The translations under genes were made by a program, and so were the position numbers. From assembly GCA_036852015.1 (NCBI GenBank), contig JAANDG010000354.1, positions 86,862-150,861 of the forward strand: 64,000 nt of DNA, given 5' to 3'. Origin of the DNA: Pelodera strongyloides (Eukaryota > Nematoda > Chromadorea > Rhabditida > Rhabditidae). A model generated the notes under the pieces. That model did no database searches. It saw nothing but the letters and a program-made list of their open reading frames with translations, and had not been told where the DNA came from. Below are positions 54,949 to 64,000 of this stretch, one piece after another (positions within the stretch are counted from its first letter, which is position 1; the number at the start of each line of letters is the position of its first letter).

Positions 54949-57467
54949 TCAAATTGGTATCTGTGGTGCATGACTGCCACGTATATCTTTTATCGAAGTC
55001 TCCGAGTGCAGACCAGAAGCAGTGGATTGTGAAAGCAGCGGAGATTCGCTGCCTCTGTTCTCCTCAGCGATTAAGTCACTAGTCAGCGAAAGTATCTGTA
55101 GAAGCATAATGAAGACGAGCGCCCACTCCGATATTGTTGATGCGAGGTGGTTGGAATAGTACTGAAACCAAAAAGACAATCGAAAGAATAAATATCTATT
55201 CGCTGAGTTGTTTATTTATAACTTATTGATAATAAATATCAGAAAAACATATTAGTTGAAAAATGATGCACTGCAGACGAAATTCCGATAAATAATATTT
55301 ATACTCGTAGTTTGCTTGCGTTTCTCCTAGCAGTTTGTGTGTTAGAATGTATGAGTTACGTGCCAACAGGGCGGTAAATGGTGTTAAATCGAATTTGTTT
55401 TATTTGCTCCTACCTAGCCGTTTGTTTATCTTTACTTACCGTATCGCCCTTCCTGTATCGTTCAATTCCATTTGGAAAGTAGGGTTTGTCCGGCTTAATG
55501 CCATCGACAGCCTTTACAAATGGACTACAGAACAAGCAAACGATGTCTAAAAAATAATTAATAACATTAATCGCAACTTGCGAAATAAATCATTTTGTCC
55601 AATATGGCCATGCTCATAATGTTTCGGCTAATCTATGCCATCAATTAATTGGTCGCAGATCTCACGGGCCTTATAACATTTTTTTTTGGCTAACTGTGGT
55701 GCTTGGTCCGGGCGCAACTTTTTTTCCTCGGTGAACTGATAGCTGAAATCATTTGTCTGATTTTTTTTCCAACACTGTGCTCTACATATAAAAAAAAAAC
55801 ACAAAGCATGCAAAAGGGACAAAAAGGTGACCACGTCGATGCACTTACGGAAAATGAGGATTGCTAGTGCGAGCAAATTGAGAACAATTCGTAGGAGTGT
55901 CAAATGAACGGGGACGAGCATTGGTTTGGCCGTAGTGCATATGAGGGAATAGACGAATATGTAGATGATGATCCCAAAGAAAAACATAAACGCTCCAGAG
56001 TCGTGTGCGACGAGCACATTTCCCTCCTAATAATTAAATAATTTAGCCTGTGTAGCCCATATTCTCATATAAAGCAAGACCAGCTAAAACAAATTTGTTT
56101 CTCTAATCGAATCTTAAAAAGACGTTATATTTTCACGATATCATAATAAAGCTTGTCATTATCATTGATAATTGGCTAATGTGAATAATTAGCCTACGTG
56201 ACTACAAGACGTACCTGAAAATTAGCAACAATTAACATTCCAATCGCCGTTATCCATCCAATTAGCAAGAGAAGATATGCCTTTTTACATGTTTTTGGCT
56301 TCTAAAATATGTGTTTTATTGTTACCGTGTGGATTCTCACTTTTTAGTCTTCTTTTAAAGTGAGAGAAGTAAAACATAATATTGTTCAAGTCATATCGGT
56401 CATCAGTGGTTACCTTTGAGGTCTTGAAACCTCCGCAAAGAGACGCATTTTGGGAAATGTTTAACGTTATATAGGTTTTTTTCATAAGTCCTTATTCGAT
56501 GAAAAATCATATAAATACATAATAAATGTAAGTAGTTTTTTTGGTGACTCCCGTTAAGTATGTGAATTTTATTTTCAGCCGGGCAACGCACCGTGTTTCG
56601 CAAAATTTTCTGGTGTATGTAGTAGACGGTGAGAAGAACTGAAAATAATAAAACTAAAAAGTAATACATGGAATAGAGGCGGAAAATAATAATCAACAAA
56701 CTTACATAGAACGGAGGCGATGCTTAGGAATATTCCAAAAATGCAGCTTTCTGGAGGTAAATTACCGCAGTCGCTGAAATAATTCACAGACATACACTTC
56801 ATTTATCGGAAAAATGAGTTGGTCTCACTCAGTCAGTAGAAAGGCGCGAATGAAAGTGCTGCCACATTGGAAATAATTTAGGCTTTCCCAAAATATTCAT
56901 CAAATATCGCTAATTCGTCAAAATACTATCGCGTAACCGTGGCAAGGAACAAATGAAGCTAAAAAAAGGATTCGAAATAATTGTGGGCGAGAGATGTGTG
57001 CTCCTTCGCGCAAATGCTCGATTCCTAACGTTTCCTAGGCAAGTGGGCATATGAGGAGCAGACTCTGAGGATGAGGAAATTGCGAGATGTATGCAATCTT
57101 GAGGCTAGGAATCTCGGTGCTCACTTGTGCATCACGCTAATATCGAAATGATAGGTAAAATATTTTTCTCCCATGTACATTTGCCGCTACTTAGTTCTGT
57201 AAAAATTCAGTACATCAAATCCATCAATTCATCAAGTTAAAGATATCAAGTCCTTATAATTATAATTATAATTATAATTATAATTATTGCTCTCAGCTCT
57301 TGCGATTCTCCTCCGCAAAAGCTAGGTCATGCAAACTTTTGAGCGCGTTTGGGTGTAAGCGAAAACATGTATCTGAGGACATATTGAAAGTAGATATGTG
57401 GATATGCTCATACCTTATATACGGCAGCCATGGGTCAACATGATCCTTCGCCACTGCGATACCGTAC
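54949..57467 (-). CDS. DRAM-family multi-pass membrane protein (N-terminal exon not found)
   Basis: DRAM (damage-regulated autophagy modulator) proteins are six-pass membrane proteins of lysosomes. Minus-strand exons: 57467-57414 (KDHVDPWLPYI), about 56779-56705 (SDCGNLPPESCIFGIFLSIA), about 56636-56590 (LLTVYYIHQKILR), a short uncertain exon near 56,430-56,412, about 56304-56216 (LLLLIGWITAIGMLIVANFQ), about 56035-55850 (VAHDSGAFMFFFG, then a second hydrophobic helix), possibly about 55790, and about 55166-54949 (STISEWALVFIMLLQILSL and a polar tail). PYISDCGNLPPES, IVANFQ, H-D-G/S-GA and the SEW motif before the last helix are the family's landmarks. One exon near 55.7-55.8 kb is ambiguous because the first half has two open frames. 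The start methionine is upstream of 57,467. Confidence 0.75.
57255..57287 (+). repeat. ATTATA-type microsatellite
   Basis: Repeats of TAATTA/TATAAT about 33 bp long in a spacer or intron of the DRAM-like gene. Confidence 0.9.
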
Positions 57468-57721
57468 CTTTAATAAATTCGATCACTAAGTCTAGAAATA
57501 GTGTCGTTTACCATCACTCAAGATTATCTACAACAACATTCGGAAAAAAAAACTTTAACACATTGACGACAGATATTAAAAGACAACAACGGAGACTCTT
57601 ACCCTGTAAAGAAAGCGAGTAATGCGAAAAAGACGGAGGCGAGTGGTGCGAGAGATAGCGCTCGCCGGTTCATATCTGGAAATCTAATTTACATATATAT
57701 TTATGCCATGAAAGACAAAAG

Positions 57722-57910
57722 TTGGTGGAGAGGAGTGAAAATGAAAATTATGTGACGATGAAGCAAAATGAGCGTATGCGAGAGCCAGGCACGATTCCAT
57801 TTTACGCAAAGCATTATGGTTTTGAACCATCTGAACGCATACCTTACTTAAATACTGAATGTGAGTTAGGCCATCTGCCCCAAAGAAACAAAGGTAAAGC
57901 GAAATTCTAA
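57722..57910 (+). CDS. Doubtful 62-aa ORF
   Basis: A frame starting MVERSENENYVTM and rich in Glu/Arg, antisense to the expected 5' side of the DRAM-like gene. No domain, no splice context. Probably chance. Confidence 0.15.
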   Translation: MVERSENENYVTMKQNERMREPGTIPFYAKHYGFEPSERIPYLNTECELGHLPQRNKGKAKF

Positions 57911-58120
57911 GTCAATCATGAATTTTGCAAGACCTGTTGAACATACATGTTTCCGCACAGTTGAACTTTGCTCATTGCTCTTGCTTGATTGGGTTTCTGC
58001 ATAAGTACATGTGATAAGATAAGATGACAGAGGGCAAGTCGAGGAGAACTTTTTGTAAAATTATTGCTTCTCTGTTTTTATTGCTCTGTGTTTTGTATTT
58101 TTAAGGATCTTTATTTTTGC

Positions 58121-58122
<2 letters not shown>

Positions 58123-58156
<34 letters not shown>

Positions 58157-58188
58157 GTGTGTGTGTGTGTATGTGTGTGTGTGTGTGC
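58123..58188 (+). repeat. TG microsatellite
   Basis: Near-continuous (TG)n with three interruptions. A matching (AC)/(GC) tract lies at 58,340-58,377. Confidence 0.95.
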
Positions 58189-58473
58189 TGCGTATTTTGA
58201 CCATACTGAAAGTGCTGCGACAAATATTGTTCCAATTTCAAATCACAAGTTTAATAATGCGGGCGCCTTTCTGTCATAGTTAATCTTTTTTTCATTGTTC
58301 ACAGTAGTAATTAATGAAAGAAGTAGAGGAAGCAAGCAAAACACACACGCGCACACACACACACACGCGCGCGCGCTCGTGCTCATTTTGTTAGAAAAGG
58401 ACCTTCGATAAGAAGACAGCATCTACAAGCATACCTGAATGTGTGTTTTGAAATGGCAACCATACACATACGG

Positions 58474-59154
58474 CTCTATTCAAGAATAGCCGTCCCAAAA
58501 AAGTATAGCCGTCCCATGGAGAGGCCAACGGTCCCATAGAGAGGCCAACCGTCCCATAGAGATGCCAACCGTCCGATTTGAATTCTTGTTTTTTAAGAAC
58601 CAATAGACCGTGTATTGTGTTTGAATTTGTGAACGCTGTTCATAAAAGGGCATTTTTTTATGAGAGTGTAAGATCTCCGATGGATCATCAACACCTTGAA
58701 GCAACAATATGATATGATCACCGTTGGGTCAACCATAAGACGCATTTTGTCAACCCTTCCGACTCGGCAGCGCATACCCAACGCATCGAAGCTAAATGGG
58801 GTTCCATGAAACATCTGTATGGTACCAGCGAATGCCTGCTCCCATCTTACCTCAATATGTTCAGTCATATGGAAAAGATATGGACTTATTACTTGAGATA
58901 ATGACTTATTACTACGGATTTTGACTAGCTCGTCGAATGTTGATAAGAAATAAAATTTTTGTTGAGGTCGATGTTTTCATGTTCAAAATCTTTCACATTC
59001 AATTCATTGGGATGTGTTGGACTGTTATTTTTTATTGGGACGGCTATACTTTTTTGGGACAGTTGCCCGGTCATGGGACGGTTGGCCTCTCCATGGGACG
59101 GTTGAGAATCTTGGGACGGCTATACTTTCTTGGGACGGATATTCTTGAATAGAG
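58474..59154. mobile_element. Foldback-type DNA element, 681 bp
   Basis: Perfect 15-bp terminal inverted repeats CTCTATTCAAGAATA. Each end continues into arrays of GGGACGG (CCGTCCC) at least five times, arranged as inverted copies. ACACATAC occurs just outside both ends (58,464-58,471 and 59,157-59,164), a possible target duplication. The middle contains a 91-aa minus frame (58,593-58,868) with no recognised transposase motif. Confidence 0.75.
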
Positions 59155-59935
59155 TCACACATACTACCTAAAGATTTTTAGTGATACCGATTGTTAAAGT
59201 CCACATTTTAATTACGGCAGTAATCCTTCTGCGGTCTTTCTTTCCTGCTCTCCGAAGAAGTAATAAACCATTTTCAAAAGAAACAAATCCGGAGCAGTTC
59301 CATCATATACACTGTTAGAATAAACATTTTAATTAGTTAATTAGTGAGAGCAAAGAATTACAATGTACAAAGTGGCTTAAAATACAAAGTGGCTTAAAAT
59401 AAAGTGTTATAGGACACTTTTTGTATACAGAAGGTATTTGTTGTACTCTACATAATATAAATGCTAAATGCAATACCTAACAAGAAAATGCACCTTGTTT
59501 TAAGGTTCTTGCTAGACAAAAAAAACACTAAAAGAAACACAAACTCATAGAATATCCACACAAAAAGAGAGATGCATATTTGTGACATTATTCGAACAAA
59601 TTTAAACTCAATGACTAGGAAGCTTAAAAACAAAATAAGACATATATAAATATTATAAAGAAATTTCCTAGATGTTATCATAGGTTGAAATTAAGTGAAC
59701 GACCTAGAAACCACGTATTTCTGACAAAGGAGACAAAGAATTGTCATAGGTAGTTAAATTAAAACACAGTTTTTGACGAAAATTTGTAATTGCTCTATTG
59801 AGGGAATCATTCAATGCATATTTACAGCTGGAACAAAATAAGTAACGCTTGAAACTTATGTTAATATGAACAATTAAAATATTGTTGGTCTTCTGTACTC
59901 GAGTTTTAAAGAAACCAATTGTTTACTATTAAAAA
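59155..59935. other. No gene seen
   Basis: AT-rich spacer. A 22-bp phrase, starting ACAAAGTGGCTTAAAATA, is repeated in tandem near 59,366-59,405. Confidence 0.5.
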
Positions 59936-60937
59936 TTATCAGTATTTATCATAATACGTGTACGGATAATACATATCCGTGTTATAATAGGATGTCGGTC
60001 CACTGATCTGAAACAGTAAGTAATGATGAGAAGAATATGAATTATGACCGATTCGGATGTGGGAATTGCGAACAATCGATGCAGAAACGGTAAAGAAGAC
60101 GTGCGATCGGCGAGGTCGTCCAAATTCACACGAAAATATTTCCTATGCACTACTTGCACCATCAAGTTTCACGTAAGACTAACCTGGCTGGCCGAGGAGC
60201 TGTGTAGCGCTTGGTCTTGCAACTCTCGTTTGTGCATCTTTTCCTAGAAAATTACCTATTAGCGTAAGTTGGCGCAAAAGCCCCAATATGCAAAAAAATG
60301 CGTTTCTGATAGTATTCTGGAGATACAAGTAACAAAAAATTACATTCTATTAAAAACGAATCATTGCGTTTCAGAGATACATTTTACAGGGTCAGCACAT
60401 TTCAAAATGCAGTACCCACAACATCGGCGACCTTTAGAAAAACAACTTTGTCATGTCTCCAACCTTTTGCTTGTTCAATAGCCATACGCTGAATAGCGCG
60501 ATGATTGAAAAGACAATAACCAACAGGAAGACAACAAGAAGGGCTATTGCCCAACCGAGAGAATTCGACTCACTGAAATTCATATTATCAGGATTGGCGC
60601 TCTAATAATGATTCCACAATTAGATACACACTAGAGGTTGACTGAAAGGTACTTACAAGCCAGACGAATAATCTTCTCATACATAGTTCCATCATTTCTT
60701 AAACAATTAGTTTTTTCTTTTAGCGATATTTTAGTGATTTTGTATACTCTATCTTTCTTATGTTCACACAAATACCTACATATAAACATATCAAGGGTAT
60801 ATATGCACACTGAAATTCCTACTTTGCGATCTGCGATGGAGTGCAGCAGCCGTTCGGGCAACATCCAAGCTCACATAGATACGGTATAGGATTGTCTCCC
60901 ATTAGATTTTTGTAATAACATACAACCTGGTCGTTAT
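59936..60937 (-). CDS. Single-pass membrane protein with Cys-rich ectodomain (partial)
   Basis: Minus-strand exons: 60937-60823 (CYYKNL, YLCELGCCPNGCCTPSQIA), 60572-60464 (ALLVVFLLVIVFSIIALF, one membrane helix, then NKQK), 60243-60184 (basic EKMHKRELQDQ) and probably 60142-60049 and about 60018-59936. The last two have two possible frames; one ends in a Tyr-rich tail, TSYYNTDMYYPYTYYDKY. A C...C..GCC..CC ectodomain, one helix and a Tyr/Pro tail resemble the WBP1/VOPP1-like group, in which cytoplasmic PY motifs bind WW-domain ubiquitin ligases. A true PPxY motif was not seen here, so the family call is tentative. The signal-peptide exon was not found. Confidence 0.55.
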
Positions 60938-63900
60938 CTAAAGAGTATTTATATTTAAAGGGGCGGACCCAGAAAAAAGTTTTTCTTAATTTCCTTTTAC
61001 CGAAAGCTCGATATTTCAGAAAAAAATATCCTGAAAACCGCATACAATTACGGCAAAAACTCGTAGAGACCCATCATCTTTGATCATTGTTGCGTTGTTA
61101 ACGCACGGTATTAAACCATGTACATTACTAGTTCACAATTAAGCCAAACAGCTAGAGCACTAAAAAGAGAATGCATGCACCATATTTGGTAAGGCTTTAG
61201 TGGCTTAGAAAACTCATTTATTCACTGGACATCACACATCAAACGAAATACATAAAACCTCTTCTCATGTATGCAGAAAAGTGCAGGAAACTATGTTACC
61301 TGCGATTTCCTGCCGTATCAATGTGCCAATGTTACTTCTAATTGAGGCTGCCGATGACGCTGGTTGAAGAGTTCTGAAAGTGATTTCATCTTAACCGAAA
61401 TAACTCAAGAAGGCCGGGTATTAAAACTTAAACTATTACCAGCTTTTTCACTGTTTTTGTTACCTAGCAGCTTTGGCTAGCATATTTTTTCACTGTGCGC
61501 CTATTTCTACTACAACGTAACTAGAATCGCATGATCACTTTTCATTGGAATGCCAACTTTTAGTCTGACAAGCCGGTCTCTATCACTCGCTTATGTGGTT
61601 AAATTGACATATTTGATGGACGTCATTTGAAATCATTTTGTGTTGCCTTACTTACAACTTAGTGTTAACTTTGTGTGCATGTTCGATGTATTGAGTGTAA
61701 CTGTTTTGTTAGTCTCAGTCAGCCTAGAATCTTTATTCCTAATATGCGTAATATATTAATTTCGTACGTTGTACTGGTTGTTGAAGCTAGATGTCGCAAT
61801 TCTTGTTCGCTTATGGGAAGCGACTCCCAACGGCTCGACATTTCTGTAATCTAAAGATTTCATCAAATTTCAGAGAAATAGCATGTATATGGTCAAAACG
61901 GCAGAGAGGAGGAGGAGGAGGAGGAAAGGAAATATCTCAACTTCGAAATACAATGTGGCTCATGTGAAATATAATTTTAATTTAATGACAGATTATGGGA
62001 TTATATCCAAAGATCGTATATTTGTGAGAGCTAGATCGGTTTAGACAAACAAGGGCGCGTGGTGGGAGGAAGTGACAGAATGCAGAAGTGACGATTTGTA
62101 GGAAGAGAGATATCCTCTTGCATCGAGAGGGAAGTCGTTAGAAGCGATTTAAAAGATACGTACAACTCGATTGCGTCTTATAGCAGCATATGGAAAATAG
62201 ATCCAAATCCGGATTAAAAATAAGTTTCTTTCACATAAACTTCATGCGCAAACAAGAAAAACATGGGGTGTTAAGAGTAAAAATTATGACTGCCCTTCAA
62301 AAACAAACCATTCCAGCACCTCACTCATTCTTCATTATTTACAGTTGCAGTTTAATTATTGATATTGAGAGAACATAAAATGAGGATTGAGTGAAACGTT
62401 AGACGGGTAAACAAGATGTATGTACTAGTTAAGATTTCGTAATGTAAAGAACCTAAGCTGAACGTCGTGCCAAATAAACGACCAATCATTGCTTCAGCGA
62501 AAGTAGGATGATTGAGTGAGGTGTTAGACGGGCTTAAGGCCTGTTGAAGGGCTACCTGAGAACTTGTGAGCCTGGGAACAAACAAGCCTGAGAGGAATGA
62601 GGGGGAGCTGTGCGAATACCCTGCGGCCGAATATCGAAGCAAGTGCTGTGCTTACAAAACTAACATATGGACAACAGCAACCCCCCCCCCCAATTTGAAC
62701 TGTTGTTCTTGACTGTTGTTCAGCCACCATAGAAAACATAGAAACCATGCAGCATTCTGAACCGCCACGCAACAACAACTGGGTACAAATAATTAGCCGC
62801 CGACGAGATGGCCGGTAGACACGGTAGTTCAGGGTGTAAGCAGTTCTTGGCAACTTTTTATGTTTGGGAAAACTGGAGAAAAGAGGTTCCAAAACCAACA
62901 AGAAAAAAAAATAATAATTTCAAAATGAGCAAGTTATCATGCAAATAGTGTGGAGTTGTAGATATTTAGCTTTGAAAAGAAATAAAACCATGTGTTCTAA
63001 ATCAGCAAGGAACCACCGGTATGACCACGAGACCACGCCTCTCTATATTATTCAGTTTCTTGGCAGAGCGACAAACAAATGTGCGGAGCGCGCGTTTTTT
63101 TATTAAGAATTTTAGTGACCCCCGACCTCTTAATTAAAAACAGTTCGATGTCATGCATGTAATCATTCATGATTCTGTGTCCCACTCGTTGTTTGTTGCA
63201 ACTAGAATGATGACGTACCTGCACGATCCATAAAACATGACATCAAATTATTATTCAAAAAAGTGACAGCCCTACGCCAGAGAACAATGTCAACATAGCG
63301 TTTCTCGTTGGGCTTCGTGACTGCGCCCAAATTGACAGCTCAAGGTTTTTTTCTTCATTCGCACTTGTATATGTATTTTCGACAACGACATGGGTATTAT
63401 ATTTATAATTTATTCTAATATTTTCTAGGCATGTTGCTCTGTTTGAATGTGGGGCAGAAGATGTGCGGCTTCCTAAAGACTCGCGTGCTTAGACCATCCT
63501 AAGATAATGTCCCCAACGGAAGGTAGAAGATTCTAACCAAATGTGTAGTTAAAAAATTGAAGAATAACTCATGTAATAATTTATCAATTAGAAAACGAAA
63601 GCATGAGATTTCGCAAATATGATGAATGTTCAAGTCGAGAATGTTCAAGTTGTTTTTGGAACAAAGCCGTGAAGCCACAATTGACCAAGCGTCCAGCCTA
63701 TTCAAAGTATCAGTACATCTGTACACCAATGCTTAGTTTACAGAATTGTCCGATGGGTTTATTTACATCTCGATTGAGCGGTACGAAGAGAGAGGGGGAA
63801 AGTTCGCCTTCTTTGTGATAACTTGTTTGTATTGGACAACTTCCTCGTGGACAATTTGTCAATAAGAGAACGAAAGATATAGGATACGGAACATCCAAAG

Positions 63901-64000
63901 GACACTCACTCAAGTTCAGGCATTTCACTGAATGTTTACATATTTTCCATGTGTCTAATAAAGTGCCATATTTATAATTCCACACATTGTAATTTACATT
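60938..64000. other. No supportable gene
   Basis: Only short frames without domains. Minor features are a GGA run at about 61,906-61,925 and a run of C at about 62,681-62,691. The signal-peptide exon of the Cys-rich membrane protein may lie near the left end, but I could not choose one. Confidence 0.45.

Noticed and set aside
58593..58868. 91-aa ORF inside the foldback element as a transposase
   Set aside because: No DDE/DDD pattern or zinc-binding motif can be seen and it is too short.
62352..62901. 96- and 125-aa ORFs on the minus strand at 62.4-62.9 kb
   Set aside because: No domain, a poly-C run within, no exon partners; judged chance.

Overview
The window looks like a eukaryotic, very probably nematode, chromosome segment. 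Genes are split into many small GT-AG exons. There is a short TTAGGC tract (the nematode telomere unit) at 52.49 kb, and a BEL/Pao-like element and a phlebovirus-type envelope gene as seen in nematode retroelements. Other hints are several haspin-type kinase copies and a small secreted EGF+ShKT protein. No bacterial operons, rRNA or CRISPR arrays were seen. Most ORFs in the window are chance frames in introns and repeats.

Layout. 1-7.3 kb: a large inverted duplication of a RAD21/SCC1 cohesin gene, with a third diverged fragment between the arms; all copies look broken. 10.1-14.1 kb (minus): a haspin kinase copy with disabling lesions. 14.3-16.4 kb (plus): a LINE endonuclease remnant and a third, 3'-only haspin fragment. 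16.99-25.45 kb (minus): nested LTR elements. An outer BEL/Pao-like element keeps only gag and protease; an almost intact second LTR element, keeping an envelope but no gag or pol, is inserted in its 5' LTR. Both insertions can be resolved to the base, with target-site duplications. This nest sits inside a ~168-bp satellite that resumes at 25.45-27.66 kb and abuts a second satellite (173/189-bp units, about 25 copies) at 27.66-32.15 kb. 32.15-34.58 kb: a third, short LTR element. 34.8-40.1 kb: Helitron-like elements, a RAD21 fragment, a small MITE and a hairpin-rich tandem array.

40.45-46.42 kb (plus): a complete haspin-type kinase gene with 15-16 exons in consistent phase, and a duplicated first exon. 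47.64-48.87 kb (minus): a nitrobindin/THAP4-type heme-binding-domain gene. 49.9-51.9 kb (minus): a three-exon secreted EGF-like + ShKT protein of 112 aa. 52.5-53.55 kb: telomere-like repeats, a perfect 160-bp palindrome, and a Helitron-like element with a tRNA-Asn-like segment. 54.9-57.5 kb (minus): a DRAM-family multi-pass membrane protein. 58.47-59.15 kb: a foldback element. 59.9-60.94 kb (minus): a single-pass membrane protein with a Cys-rich ectodomain. 61-64 kb: nothing supportable.

The genes do not form an obvious pathway, although RAD21 and haspin both act in sister-chromatid cohesion. The most unusual content is the nested pair of complementary partial LTR elements (gag-pro only, env only), the satellite whose hairpin shows compensatory base changes between units, and the Helitron/palindrome/telomere-repeat cluster. 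Exon boundaries were read by eye from splice signals, reading phase and comparison between copies.
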